Source: Rhodotorula mucilaginosa
Taxonomy: Eukaryota > Basidiomycota > Microbotryomycetes > Sporidiobolales > Sporidiobolaceae
DNA: 64,000 nt
Reading direction: 5' to 3'
Assembly: GCA_034406715.1 (NCBI GenBank)
Contig: CP137871.1
Location: 1,116,001 to 1,180,000, forward strand
Made by a program: the position numbers and the translations under genes. How positions within the stretch are numbered: the stretch's first letter is position 1; every line of letters starts with the position of its first letter. The notes beneath the pieces were generated by a model, which was not told the origin of the DNA, did no database searches, and saw only the letters and a list, made by a program, of their open reading frames with translations. Of the stretch, positions 23,124 through 36,198 are shown in pieces.

Positions 23124-25119
23124 ATGAGCAAATCGACCCGGTCAGATACCAACCAGTCGGATGACCGCACGGCGCTCGTGGTCGGCGCCGGGCTGGTCGG
23201 GACCTTGTGTGCCGCCATGCTCGCCTCCCGAGGCTGGACCGTCACCCTGATCGAGTACCGCGCCGACCCTCGTCTCGGCACGCACGCCGAACGCGCCAGG
23301 TCCATTAACCTCGCCTTGTCGCCCCGAGGGATCGAGGCGATCCGGAGTGTGAGCGAAGAGCTCGTCGAGAGGGTCCTCAAGGAAGGGATTGAGATGCGGG
23401 GGAGGATGGTCCACAAGAAGGCCAAGAGGGAGGGCGAACCGGTCGAGAAGGACGGGCAGGACTATGGCAATTACGACGAGGGAGAATGTATCCGTTCGAC
23501 GTCGAGGACTGGACTCGGGATCCAATTGCTCGATCACCTTGACGGGTTGCCGAAACAAGGGAGGGGGAGCGTCACGACCCTATTCGAGACGAAACTCGTC
23601 GAGATGGACTTGCGCAAGGAACACGGGGTCGACGTCGTCCTGCAGAAGAAGGGTCGGGAGGGCGAGAAACGGCACTTTGACTTTGTTGTCGGAGGTGACG
23701 GAGCGTATAGTCAAGTCCGGCAGCAGATGATGCGGGGATCTCGACTCCGGTGCGCCTGTGGTGTCCCTTGGCCTCCTGCGTGCAGCGAGCACATGCGCCG
23801 CCACTCCCGTAATTGCACAAGCTCACTGGGGAAGGACATTCCCTGCGCACAGCTTCGACTTCCGACAGTACTTTGCCAAGCACTCGTACCTCGAGCTGTC
23901 GATCCCAGCCGGTCCGAACGAGACGTTCCTGCTCGAGCCGAATTACCTGCACATCTGGCCGCGCGGCGAGTTCATGCTGATCGCGCTGGCAAACCTGGTG
24001 AGTCGTTTCGCGATTGCAAGGCAGCGTTCGCTCGACCCCTTCGGTGCTAATGCTGGCTCTCACGCTGTGTCGAAATGCTCACAGGACAAATCCTTCACGT
24101 TGACCCTCTTTGCGCACGACTCGACCTTTTCGTCGATCGACGCTCAACTCGCATCGTCCGACTCGTCCAACTCAAACGGATCGAACCCGGTCGTCGAGCT
24201 GTTCCGGAAAGAGTTCCCGGACGCGCTCGAACACATGGGCGAGGAAGCACTCTTGCGGAGCTGGAAGGAGAACCCGAAGGATGGGTTGATCACCGTCGAG
24301 GTATGTTCTGTCGCACTCTCTGCTGCTATGATGCGCCCGATACTTTTAGGCGAGGCGAGTCGCTGATCGAGTTTTGACCGATTGACAGTGCTCGCCGTAT
24401 CACTATCAAGACAAGGTCTTGCTCATCGGCGACGCCGCCCACGGCATGGTCCCCTTCTATGGTACGCCTTCCCTCTGAAGAGTCGTCGAATGTCAAGCTC
24501 ATGGGTACTGATGAGACTACCGACTCCCGCAGGTCAAGGCATGAACTGCGGCTTCGAGGATGTCCGCGTTTTGTCGTCGATGCTCGATCACTTCGGCGCC
24601 TCGCCGTCGTCCTTGATCCCGTCACCTTTACCCTATTCGGAGGTGACACCGCCGCTGCCGGTGCCGATGGACCCGTCTTCGAAGGAGCCGTTGCCGGCCA
24701 AGACCCCGCTTGCGCAGGCCCTCGCGGCCTACACGACGATCCGGGCGCCGTCTCTCTCTGCGATCCAGCAGCTCGCCCAGAGGAACTATACCGAGATGGC
24801 ATCTTCAGTGCTCTCGCCGCTGTACCTCCTCCGAAGAGGGCTCGACTCGCTCCTCTCTTCCCTCTCGACACTACCGCCGTTTGCGATCCCGCGGGATCAG
24901 GACCCGACCAAGGACCGCGGCGGTCGATGGGAGAGCCTGTACCGGATGGTGACGTTCCGGCCTGGACTCGCGTACGAGGAAGTGATCCGGAGGAGCGAGT
25001 GGCAGCAGCGGGTATTGCGGCGAGCGGTGCAGGCCATTGGAGGAGCCGTTTTCGCGGGAGTTGCGGTCGGCGCTGGGCTCAGGTATGCTGGGCGGTACCG
25101 GCTAGTCAAAGTAGCATAG
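23124..25119 (+). CDS. BNA4: Kynurenine 3-monooxygenase
   Basis: FAD- and NADPH-dependent enzyme of the outer mitochondrial membrane that hydroxylates kynurenine in the tryptophan-to-NAD route. ATG at 23124. The FAD-binding Rossmann motif is [20 protein letters not shown]; the family motif [15 protein letters not shown] follows; then [14 protein letters not shown] and [18 protein letters not shown]. Later exons give [40 protein letters not shown], the second FAD motif [19 protein letters not shown] and CGFEDVRVL. The C-terminal [20 protein letters not shown] is a likely membrane anchor. At least five introns, including one after ALANL and one splitting MVPFY/GQGMN. Stop at 25117-25119. About 500 residues, as expected. 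A Ser/Pro-rich insert (about 24590-24710) lies after the FAD motif. Confidence 0.93.
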
Positions 25120-25427
25120 CACCTTTCCTTAATGCACAATCTGTTAACACTATGACGGCGTCCAGGCTGCGCGGAAGGCGTTTTCTTGCCGAGATCAGGA
25201 CGTTACGGGGTGGCTGCGCTCACCGGGAAAGCACGGCGCCAACCTGGCGAGGTGCGGGCCAGTCGAATGATAGTATCCCTGAGCTGACTGGACTGGAAAT
25301 AAAAATCCTCGAGGCTGCGATCGCGAGACGGGGTCCGGGTCCAGTCAGCGGCGACGGCCAACTGCCGGTCGTCTCGTGCGGTTCACACCAGCACGTCGGT
25401 CTAGCGTGCGTGGGAATGCTGGTCTAG
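25120..25427. other. Intergenic between BNA4 and UFD4, 308 bp
   Basis: Should hold the BNA4 3' end and the UFD4 promoter; both genes run forward. I see no gene or clear element in it. Confidence 0.6.
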
Positions 25428-28400
25428 ATGCCCAGACGCTCATCACGACCCAAGACGACCGCGTCCGCTTCCAACGCCGCCGAACCGTCGTCTGCTTCTC
25501 CCGCTCGCTTGAACCTCGACTCGTCGCCTCGTCTCGCCGACGCCACGCCTGCCGAGGGCGCAGCAGCACAGCTTGTAGAGCAGCCGAGCAAGAAGACGTC
25601 GCGAAGGAAGAGCGTCTCGTTCTCCGAACAGCCGCTGCCCGTCGAATCGGAGCAAGCAGCAGCACCGCAACCGGAACCGGGAGCGAGCGACTTGGCCACC
25701 AACCCGAGTCCAAGGAGGTCAGTGCATAGCAACCATGCAGATCCGGACTGAGCACTATGTAACGGACGCGGGCTGGATAAAGACTCGCCGTGCTGACTGG
25801 GGATCTTCACTCTCGGGCGGACAGGTCTCGCCGCACTTCGGCTGCCACCACTTCACCCAGCAAGACCACCGCCACCATCGCAGACTCTGAAACAGTGTCT
25901 GCCAAAGCTCTTGGAAAGCGTCGTGCCGTGTCTCCCGTCCCTTCTGGTTCTTCTTCGTCAGTAGCCGTATCTACCGCCAAATCCGCAACCGCCAGCGCTT
26001 CCACGACCTCAAACACGCCGAAACGTCGCAAACTCGCACACGGTCAGACTCCCGCCAACGCCGCCGAAGGACCAGACCAACCCCAAACTCGTCAGACTCG
26101 TCAAGCCAAGGCTCGCTCAGTCGCCGCCCCCTCTGCCGCCGCCGACAAGCCTACCTCGTCCGCCGGTACAGCCTCGATGCCACGCAAAGGAACTCGAGCA
26201 GGTCGTGCTGCCGCCGCAAAGGCGCGCGCGATGGACGCAGACGACGAGATCCGCCGGTTCGACGACGACGACGGCGACGATCTCGATCTCGAGGATGAAG
26301 ACGTCGAGATGGCCGAGGCTTCGAGCTTGTCTGCGGCCAAGAAGGGCCGAAGGAGTTCCATCGTCGGCGCTTCGGCGGCGGTGGCCGGAGGCTCCAAGCA
26401 GAAGAGGAAGGGCAAGGAGACGCCCAAGGTGATCGAAGTTGCCGACCCGGAGGCCGGCGCCGGCCCTAGCCCGTCGACGGTTTCGACCGATCAAGAGGGT
26501 TCGACTGCTGCAGCCGTCAAGACCGAGCACAACGTCGAGGTCGCCGAACATCGCTCGAGCGATTCAGAAGGCGACAATGACCACGACGACGAAGATGACG
26601 ATGAGGACGACGACGATGAGGACGAAGACGACGAAGGCCACTCGGAAGACTACGTCGACGAGGAAGACGACTTCATCGAGGAGTACGAGACGTCGCTGGG
26701 CCTGCACGGAGAGGAGCGGGACGAGTACGGTACCGAAGGCGAGGAGGACATGCACGAAGCTCCGCGAACCTTCAACGCCGACGGAGACCCTCTCTCCGAA
26801 GGCGCCGATGCCGAGGGCGCTCTCGACGAAGCCGACGCGGCGTTCCTCTCCGCTTTGAGCGGCGTCATGCGCGGCGAGGCCGGAGCCGGCGGTGGCGGCA
26901 GTGGCGGTCCCGGCGGCGCTGGCTCGGACGACTTGCCCGGAGGGATGGGCGGCCTCGGCGGCATTTCGGCGTTCCGTGCCTTGCATGGCATGATGTCTGG
27001 CAACTCGACTCGGCTCAAGGGGCTGCTCGAAGCGCTGCGCAAACAGGACGGCGACGGCCAGGCGAAACTCCTCGCGCTGCAAGACCTCGCCGAATTGCTC
27101 TCGATCTCGACGGAAGATACCCTCGGAGGTTACTTCCAACTCTCGGCGTTCGTCAAAGAACTCGTCGCGATCTTGCGCGGAGACTCGAACGGCATGAGTG
27201 TGAGCGGTGGAGGCGGAGGTGGAAACGGCGATAGCGGCATGACTGTCGAGGAAGCGCTCGCGTTCGGACTCGATCCGGCCGAGGTGGTCGGCGGAGGAGG
27301 CGGAGGCGACACGGAAGAGAACGACGTCCAGATGATGCTGCTCGCGTGCCGGTGCCTCGCCAACTTGATGGAAGCCCTGCCCGGATCGGCGCACTCGGTC
27401 GTGGCTGCGGGAGCAGTGCCGATCCTCTGCGCCAAGCTCAAGGATATCCAGTACATCGACCTCGCCGAACAGACCCTCAGCACGCTCGAAAAGATCTCGG
27501 AGGAGGTCCCTTCGTCGATCGTCCGCGAAGGGGGACTCTCGGCCCTCCTGTCCTACATCGACTTCTTCTCGTTCCACGTTCAGCGGACCGCGATCACGGC
27601 CGCCGCCAACTGCTGCCGTTCGCTCTCGCTCGAGTCGTTCGACCGCGTCGTCGAGGTCATCCCGATTTTCAAGAACATCCTCGGCTACCCGGACCAACGC
27701 GTCGTCGAACAAGCCTGCCTCGCCATCGTCCGCATCGTCGACTCGTACCGCTACTACCCGGACAAGCTCGAGCAGCTCCTGTCAAAGGACCTCATCGTCG
27801 CGATCAAGGCCATCATCAACCCGGACTCGACCACTGTCAGCGCGTCGACGTACACGCAGTGCCTCAAGATGCTGACGACGGCTGTCAAGGCGAGCCCGGC
27901 GGTCGCGATCAACCTCGTCGAGCTCGACATCGCGCACACGCTGTACCACCTCTTGACCGGCGTCGCCCCTCCAGAGTGGAAGAGCGACGAAGGCAAGCAG
28001 GCACTCGACAGCGAGACGACCGCCGAGGACAACATGCTCGTTATGCAGAACCTGGTCCAGCGTCCGAACGAGGTCGCCGAAGTCCTCAACCTCGTCACCG
28101 AGCTCTTGCCGCCCTTGCCCAAAGACGGCGTCTTTGACTCGCGTGCCTTCTCTGGCAAGGAGCGCTCGTCGTCTTCGAAAACGGCGCAAAAGGCCAAAAA
28201 GGTGGACACGCCGCCAGCGGCGCCGGCTTCATCGGTCAAGCGCGAAGAGGACACTCCCGACCTCGCGAGCGCGCCCGCACCATCGGCTGTCTCCTCTGAG
28301 AAGACCCAAGATCTCGCTGCGGACGTCAAGATGGAAGGGACCGACGACGTTCCGGTTGCCGCCGCCGCCGCCGGTCCTTCTTCGGCGACTGTTGCGAACC

Positions 28401-31400
28401 TGCGTGCCCCCGCCCTCGGCAGAGTCAGTAGTTCGTCCAGCTCGCGCTCGAAGAGCAAGGCTCGCGACCCGAACAAGGAGGCCATGATCGCCAAACGCCT
28501 CGAACTCGTTTCGCCGGACGCGCCGCCGTCGCGCAAACTCGTCGTCAAGCGGTACATTGCTCTCCTCCTGCCGACCTTGATCGACGTCTACGCTGCCAGT
28601 GTCAGCCCTTCGGTTCGCACGAAAGCCGTCAACGGCATGCTCAAGATGGTCAACTACTGCGAGGAAGATGCGCTCGCCGATGTCCTGCATACCGTCCCCT
28701 TTGCCGCCTTCATCTCGGCAATTCTCTCGACTCGCGAGAACCAGGCGCCGCTGATGACGAGCGCGCTCCAGCTCGTCGAACTCCTGCTGCTCAAGATGCG
28801 CGACGCCTACCAGTACACGTTCCGTCGCGAGGGCGTCATGCACGAGATCGAACGCCTTGCGCAGCGCGCGCTGGTGTCTCCGAACAAGTCCAAACGGTCG
28901 TCGCCGAGTCGGACTCCGCGTGGCGAAGGCGACGTCGACGCCGCCGCTGCACCGTCCGGGATCGCGCGGGCTTTGCTCAGCCAGCCCGACGTCGACACGA
29001 AGAAGATGTCGCCGAGCGAGCTGCAAGCTTACGACGCGGTGACGCTGCGTGCTCGGCATCTCAGCGACACCTACGGCGCTCCCGACTCCGAACCGTCGGT
29101 CCGCGCGCAGGCGGTCCTCGAGCGCATCAAGGCGCTCGTCCAACACGTCGACAGCGTCGCGCACGCAGACGTTGGATCGGGCGGAGCCAAGGCCGTGGCC
29201 AAAATCGAGCGCGAAGCGAAGGAGGCGCTCGAAGAGATTGCCGGGCTCTTTGCGGACGAGAAGAACCCGCTCAGCAGCTTCGAAATGCTCGAGAGCGGGC
29301 TCGTCGACGGTGTGCTCAAGTTCGCCACCGAGACTGGCACTGGCCCTCGTACGTCTCTTCTCATTTATCCAGCATATGATAGACCCGAACTAACGGAATC
29401 CAGCAACAGTCTCCCCTCAAAAGCGTCAAGAGTTGCTCGCCGAAGCTTTCATGCCTCAGCTTAATGGCGGCAATGCGACGCCGGCGTTCGTTACCTTCGT
29501 CAAGCGCTTGCAAGAGTCGCTGAGTCGGATGGAGGAGTTCGAGGTCGTTGTTGCATCGCAAGGAACTCACGACAGTGCGTTTGATTCCTCACCCTCTCTC
29601 CGTCATCCCCAGCTGATCCACTTTGGCTCTGCAGTCGACTCGCGTCGGAGCGGCACTTCCATGCTCGGCCGGCAGTTGCGCCTCCGACTCATCGCGGAGG
29701 ATGCCGACATTCCCCGCTCGTGCACCAACATTGTCGTCTCGATCCACGCCATCGCGACCTTCGAGAGTTTCAACTCGTACCTGCGACCCCGGATTCTGGC
29801 GGCGCAAGCACAAGCAGAACGGCTGTCTTCGGGTCTCGCGTCCGGTTCCGGCGGCGGTACGCTTTCGAGCTTGCTCGCTGCGTTTGCTGCTGCCGCCGGC
29901 GCTGACATGGACGACGACGATGAGGCTGACGAGACCATTTTGTCTTCTTCCCCTCCTCCGAGGCGAGCAGAATTGAGCAATCTGGACAACGGTGCCTCTA
30001 CGTCTACCGATCAGCGCAGGTCCTCGAGCGCTAGCCGCGCGAGCAAGGATGCTGCTCCCAAGCGTCGTCGCAGCTCTCGCTTGAGCGGCAAGGGTGCCGA
30101 CTCGCTCGACGAACCTGTTGCATCCAGCAGCCGTGTCGAAGAGACTCCTGACGCACTGTACGTCTCCGAGCATGCCCCCCTCAGGTGCGGGCGCGCACTG
30201 ATCCATGAAGAACCTACCCGCGCAGGACCGGAGCGAATCATGTCGCAGACGAGGAAGCGTGTGCAGCCGAAGAATCCTACAGCCGACAAGAAGCGGTTCG
30301 TCTTGATCATGAACCATCTGAAGTCGCGACCACAAGCTGACCCTGACCTCTGGCACGTATCATAGATGTTCCCGCGACCGCTGGAGGCTCCCGAACCGCC
30401 AAAGGACGACAAGCCTGTCCACCTCGAAGTCAATGACGAGGGCGCCGAGGGTGCCAAGGTCGTTGCAAAGACGCCGGAAGGAACTCGCGTGGCCACGCCG
30501 CAGCCTGCGACTTCGACAGAGACTGCCGGCGAGTCGAGCAGTCGACCGCCTTCTGCACCCGTCCCGAAGGCTCGAGCGTCGTACGCAGCTGCCGTCAAGG
30601 CCGAACCGACGGACTTCCACCTCGAGTTCAAGCTCGGTGGACGCGACATCCCGCTCGACACGACCATCTTTGGCGCCGTTCACCGCTACGAGACCGAGCA
30701 GCCACATCCGTCGCTCGGCAGCATGTGGTACAACGTTTACGATGTCAAGTTCCGCAAGGTTGCGGGAGCGGCTCGACCAGACGAAGACGACGCAAACGCT
30801 CTCGAAGAGCGCGCACGCCGCGAGGGGTCCATCTCGGCCAACATGCCCGCGTCGATCCCGGCAAACTCGCAGCAGGGCAAGATTCTCCAACTTCTGCACG
30901 TCCTGCGCGGGGTCGTCGCCGACTATGCCGAGGACGACACCGACCCCGCCAAGACGGTCGCGTACGCCGCATCGGCGTTTGTCAACCGCAAGTTGACGGC
31001 GAAACTGAACCGCCAGCTCGAAGAGCCTATGATCGTCGCGAGCGCCTGCCTGCCCGATTGGGCTGTCGACCTCGCGCAGACCTTCCCGTTCCTGTTCCCG
31101 TTCGACACGCGCTACACGTTCTTGCAGTCGACTTCGTTCGGGTACGCCCGCCTGCTGCAAAAGTGGGTCGGTCAAGCTCGTCCCGACACGAGTCGCCGCG
31201 ACGACAACCTCGGCTACCTCGGCCGCCTGCCGCGACAGAAGGTGCGCATCTCGCGCGACCGGATCCTCGAATCGGCGTACAAGGTCTTCGAGCTGTACGG
31301 CTCTTCGCGCGCCAGCCTCGAAGTCGAATTCTTCAACGAGGTCGGCAGCGGTCTCGGTCCGACTCTCGAGTTTTACGCGCTCGTCTCGAAGGAGTTTGCC

Positions 31401-32907
31401 CGCAAGAGCCTCGGCCTCTGGCGTGCGGGAGACCACACCGATGCGTCCGACTACGTGCACACCAAGGCGGGCTTGTTCCCGGTCCCCATCGAGAACTTCG
31501 AGACGGAAACGGGAAAGAAAGTCCTTCGGGTCTTCCGCGTTCTCGGACAGTTCGTGGCGAAAGGTGCGTCGAGCAGTGCGTTACGGATTGTTGCGCCCAC
31601 CGCCCACTGACATGACATCTCCCGCAGCCATGATGGACTCGCGTATCATCGACATCAACTTCAGTCGACCCTTCATGCGCCTCGTCCTCGAGCAGGAGAT
31701 GCCCCTGACAATTGCGAGCGTTCGCGTGAGTCGCTGGCCATGCACCTACACAATTCTCAGAGGTCAGCGATGTTGACGCTGCGTTCCATGACAGGCCGTC
31801 GACCCGGATCTGGCCCGCTCGCTCCAGCACCTGCAGGACTTCCTCTCTGCCAAGGACGCTATCGCGTCGGACGACTCGCTCTCCAACTCGGACCGCGAGG
31901 CAGCCATCAAGGCGATCGAGATTGACGGCTCGAGCGTCGCGGACCTCGCCCTCGACTTTACCTTGCCCGGTACCGAGATCCAGCTCAAGGCGGGCGGAAA
32001 GGACGAGACGGTCGACATTCACAACCTCGAGGAGTATGTCGAAGCGGTGCTCGACTGGACGCTGCGCCGTGGCGTCTCGACCCAGATCGACGAGTTTAAG
32101 AAGGGCTTCTCGACCGGTGAGTGCCTCCTGTGTCCATCAGTTCGGGCAACCCAAGAACTCGAGCGACCGCATACTGATGAGTTACTTTGTGCAGTCTTCT
32201 CTGTGCGCGATCTGCAGACCTTTACTCCCGTCGAACTCGTGATGATGACCGCATCCGTGGACGAGGACTGGTCACTCGAAAGTGAGTCGTGCTCTCATCA
32301 TCTATCTGATCGTTGCAAGAGCTTCTCTGACATCCCCCGCCCGCTTTCGCAGCTCTGACCAACTCGACCAAGGCGGACCACGGTTTCACGATGGACAGTC
32401 GTCCAGTCCGCGACTTCCTCTCGATCATGTCCGAGTTTACGCCCGAAGAGCGTCGCGAGTTCCTGTCCTTCATCACTGGCTCGTAAGTCTCGCGCCTTCC
32501 CTCACATCCGTGCCACTGCTTATGGTCCCGAGCTGATCGGCTGTATGGACGTATCTGCACAGTCCTCGCTTGCCGATCGGAGGGTTTGCCGCGCTCAGCC
32601 CGCCTCTGACTATCGTTCGTAAAGGGGGCGGCGACAAGGAGCTTCTCTCGTGCATGACTTGCGTCAACTATGTATGTCATGAATCCCTTGTGTTCCCGGC
32701 GCAGTCAGCGCCACTGCTGACAAGTCGTCGGGTTGTCGCGCAGGTCAAGTTGCCCGACTATTCCTCGCGCGAGATTGTTCGGGACCGTCTGCGCCTTGCG
32801 GTTCGCGAAGGTGCCGGCGGCTTCCATCTCAGTGCGTTTTTCTCTCGCCTATCTTAAACTGTCGCACCGAGGCTTAGACGCTGACGCGCTACCCGGACGC
32901 AGGTTGA
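25428..32907 (+). CDS. UFD4: HECT E3 ubiquitin ligase UFD4/TRIP12 type
   Basis: Ligase of the ubiquitin-fusion-degradation pathway and Arg/N-degron co-factor. ATG 25428. A Ser/Ala/Lys-rich disordered N-terminus is followed by an acidic block (26560-26690) and a Gly-rich stretch. The family's armadillo-like region starts at [20 protein letters not shown] and includes [17 protein letters not shown] and [19 protein letters not shown]. Further on, the HECT domain begins near [32 protein letters not shown]-type sequence, with [20 protein letters not shown], and the catalytic cysteine in [17 protein letters not shown]. Introns are few in the 3.5-kb second exon and frequent in the HECT part. A final intron splits the last Ser codon: FHLS then TGA at 32905-32907, matching the family's conserved ending; reading through would instead stop at 32855. 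About 2,000 residues. Confidence 0.93.
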
Positions 32908-33160
32908 TCGACGACTTTCGCCGCTCATCCCTTCCCTCCCCGCTCTCTGTGTTTCCTGCTTCATGTAACCTGATTTCTGCTTGCCAGATCTGTGCTTTTG
33001 ACTCTCCCCGATCCTTTGATGTGTTTGCAATCCCAGTCGTTAACTCCGAATGAGCGGATCGGCCGAGTTGAACTCCTCCACACTTGATCTCCGAAAGCGA
33101 TCTTGTCCGCATTGACGACTCTGCGTGTTGGAGTCAAGCACGACTCTAGACATTACCAGC

Positions 33161-34290
33161 ATGGCTCCCTATCCTGCGCTTCCGCTCACCGACTCGCAGC
33201 GCAAGACGTTGATCTCGCAAGCTCTCGCCGGTCAGTTGGCCTCACTCTCCTGTGAACCTCTTCCGCTTTGATCGAAACGCAGCGCTGACTGCTGCGATTC
33301 AATCTGATCTCGTGAATGCAGCCCGCGACGGGTCCTATTCGCCCTACTCCAACTTCCGAGTCGGTGCGTGCTTGTTGGGTGATGACGGCGAGACGTTCAT
33401 CAAAGGTGCCAACGTCGAGTGCGCAAGCTACGGTCAGTCTTCAGTTCCTCAGTATGTGCCTCTGTGGACCCCGTGCGGTGCCCGCTCGCGTAATCCCAGA
33501 TCCGAGGACCGCTGCGTCCCTTTGCGCACCAGCCCGGAACCCATCCCGTCGTAGCGCTCATGCCTGTTATTTCGCACTCCCTCCTCTTTGTTTTTGCAGG
33601 CGGAGCTATCTGCGCAGAACGGACAGCCATCGTCAAAGGCGTGAGCGAAGGAGTCCGCAAGTTTGTCGGACTGGCAGTGACTTCGTGCGTTCTCAGACCT
33701 CCGTCACGCTGGAATCTATCTCGAAACGAGCGGGGAGTGGTGGCTGATTCGCTTTTGAGATTTGCACACAGGGATGTGAACGGCATGGTGTCTCCGTGTG
33801 GGATTTGCCGTCAAGTCTTGCGAGAGTTCTGTCCGCTCGAGGTCAGTGAGATGTCTTCCTGCTCGACGTCGCTGCTTTCTGCTTCCTACCAGCCCTTTGA
33901 GTGACGGGCGAGCGAGCTCAGATGCATAAAAACGCCTGAGCATGAGGCATCTTCCGAGTTACTGACGACACTCGCGACAGATGCCCGTCCTCTTGGTCCC
34001 GGCCTCGTACGTCGAAGGCAAGACTCGCACGATCGCAGCCGCCGAAGCCGAACACGGCAGTACCGAAGACACGTTGGTCGCGACCACTATGGGAGAGGTG
34101 CGAGCTCACTGTGCCTGCCGCACCTCGTTCGTTTGACCCGCATACTTTACTAATGACGATGCATCTTCTGACGAAACAGCTACTGCCGCTTTCGTTTGGC
34201 CCGGAAGACCTGGCAAAGCCGAGACCAGGTTCGGGGGCGAATGTGGTTCCTGCGAGCGAGCGAGACAGAGACGCGACCGCCGCGGCGTAG
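33161..34290 (+). CDS. CDD1: Cytidine deaminase
   Basis: Zinc enzyme of pyrimidine salvage converting cytidine/deoxycytidine to uridine/deoxyuridine in the cytosol. ATG 33161 gives MAPYPALPLTDSQRKTLISQ. After introns come ARDGSYSPYSNFRVGACLLG, GANVECASY, then GGAICAERTAIVKGVSEG with the CAE zinc/proton-shuttle motif, and SPCGICRQVLREFCPLE with the two further zinc cysteines (PCxxC). The C-terminal exons read MPVLLVPASYVEGKTRTI and LLPLSFGPEDLAKPRPG, ending with TAG at 34288-34290. All ligands are present. About 190 residues, slightly longer than bacterial homotetramers because of a loop EAEHGSTEDTLV before the conserved LLPLSFGP end. Confidence 0.94.
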
Positions 34291-34460
34291 CCTTGCTCGC
34301 ACCCACTGTATCATGCACTTTCTTTCCTCAACGTCCGTGGTCACTCTTTCTCTTCCTCCTTCCTACACTCTTCTCGAAGGGAGCTCATCCTTCCTATGAC
34401 GACTTCGTATGATGCCTTACACGGACCACGGGTATCCCCTTCAACAGACTTTGTCCCCGT

Positions 34461-35703
34461 TCACATCTTCGACATGCGACTTCCACCGTCAATCCGGATC
34501 GCTGCGCGGAGAGACAGCGTAAGCGAAAGGCTGCTCGAGAAACACCTGAGATCGCCCCGAGAGGAACAAGGGAACTCACTGTTGCCGTTCAAGTACCCGT
34601 TCTCGATGATCTGCAGAGCGAGTTGGGCATACTCGTGCGACTCGCCGAACCGCGGCGGGTACAACGTCGATTTGAGGAGCGACGCGCGGACTCTGTTGTG
34701 CGAGATGTACATGATGTCAGCGTCAGGATAGGAAGGGTTGCAAATTCCGGGAAAGGGAGCATGGAGAAACAAGGGATCGAGAGAGGGAGAGAAAGGGACG
34801 CACCGGTCGGAAGTGTTCTTGCCCATCGAGGTGCTGAAGAGGGAGGGAGCGATACACATGACACGGATACCTGACAACCCGGGGGCGTAACAGGCAATTG
34901 TATGAATGAGCTACAAAACCGAACGCAAGTGCAAAGAGGCCGGGCTCACCGTGCCGGGCCAGGTCTCGCGCCATCGGGAGCACCAACCCTTCGACGGCGG
35001 CCTTCGAGCTCCCGTACGCGACTTGACCCATCTGTCCCTCTGTCGCGCTGACACTGCTCGTCAGGATGATGACGCCCCGGTCGTGCGAGACGTTGGGCTC
35101 GGGCGCGTGTTGCGAGACGATCTCGGCGGCGACGTGAGACGCGATCAGGTAGGACCCGAGGAGGTTGATGCGGTGGACTTCGGAGAAGATGTCGAACCTG
35201 AGGAGGTAGAATCACTGGGAGGTTAGGATCGATTGGCCCGTCCGTAGCAAAAATGGGAAGGAAACGAGAGAAGGGGAAACGAATGTACGAGAAGGGCTTG
35301 CCGTCGTTCCCGACCGTCTGCACGCAAGTCAAGAGAAAGGCCATCAGCATCAACTCTGAGCTCTTGCTCGGATGAGCAAACCGAAACGGAAGAAGCGCTC
35401 GAACGGGCGTACCTTTCCGGCCATGCCAACTCCACCGCAGTGGACCACCCCGCCCCACTTCTTGCCCTTCCACTTCTGCCGGATCTGCTCGAGCGCCTCC
35501 TTGACATTGTCCTCATCGCCGACGTCGCACCTGAAAAAGGCGGCGTCGCGCTGCTGCTGAGCGACCTGCTCGCCTTGGTCTTGGTTCAGGTCGAGGAGGG
35601 CGAGCGAGGCGGTCGGCGCGCGGGCGTTGAGGAGTTGGACGACGGCGAGACCGAGACCGGAGGCGGCGCCGGTGATGATCCAGACTTTGTTACTCGGGTC
35701 CAT
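34461..35703 (-). CDS. Short-chain dehydrogenase, HSD10 / 3-hydroxyacyl-CoA dehydrogenase type 2-like
   Basis: ATG at 35703 opens MDPSNKVWIITGAASGLGLA, with the TGxxxGxG cofactor motif near residue 11 and an acidic end of strand 2 (LLDLN), which suggests NAD preference. Later blocks: FFRCDVGDEDNVKEAL, VHCGGVG, RINLLGSYLIASHVAAEI, VIILTSSVSATEGQMGQ with the catalytic Ser, VAYGSSKAAVEGLVLPMARD with YxxxK, GIRVMCIAPSLFSTSM, and the C-terminal TIRIDGGSRMSKM. The whole matches the HSD17B10 family (fatty-acid and branched-chain amino-acid oxidation in mitochondria), though no clear presequence is visible. About five introns, one joining GYLNGN to the final exon; stop at 34461-34463. The exact substrate is inference. 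Converges on CDD1, 170 bp apart. Confidence 0.85.
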
Positions 35704-36198
35704 GGTGTGCCTTGTAATGCTACTCCGGTTGTTTGAGCGAGGTGTTCTCTTTGCGAGGTGGGGCTGCGACGACTTCGACGCGGTTTCTGATTTGAAGGGG
35801 ATCAAGCTCGACGAGGATCGGATGCCGCTAAGAGCTCTCGGATCAATCTGCTTGCTCTGGATCAAGCAAGTACAGGGTTGCGAGAGAGAGAGAGTCGAAC
35901 CAAGCACACCGAGTTCTTGATCAAGTGTCAAAGCCGGCCGGTGATCTCCGGCGTCTCTGCATACCCCTGGGAAAGGTGCAAGGTTCTTGCAGTGAATTAA
36001 TGATAGCCCGAATGGATTTTGCCTGAGGTTTTGGCTCGTCCCGGGGCAGTCTAGCGCGCCCACACGTTGCTCCGCGGAGTTGACTTTCTGTCGGTTCGCG
36101 CGGAACGGAAAACTGATGAGCGCAAGCAAGCGGTGAGAGCTCTCTACGCACGAATCCAGCGCAAGTGTAGAGTTTGCTGAAAGGGAAGCCCCGCAGCC
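35704..36198. promoter_or_regulatory. Divergent intergenic between the HSD10-like gene and RMT2
   Basis: 495 bp between the two ATGs, so it should contain both promoters. It holds a perfect GA dinucleotide run (GAGAGAGAGAGAG around 35881-35893) and AT-richer patches near 35990-36010. No binding site is claimed. Confidence 0.5.

Noticed and set aside
26564-27712. Long reverse-strand frames opposite UFD4, including Asp/Val-rich ones
   Set aside because: They mirror the acidic and Gly-rich codons of the real gene in GC-rich DNA and show no domain; the forward frame has clear family motifs.
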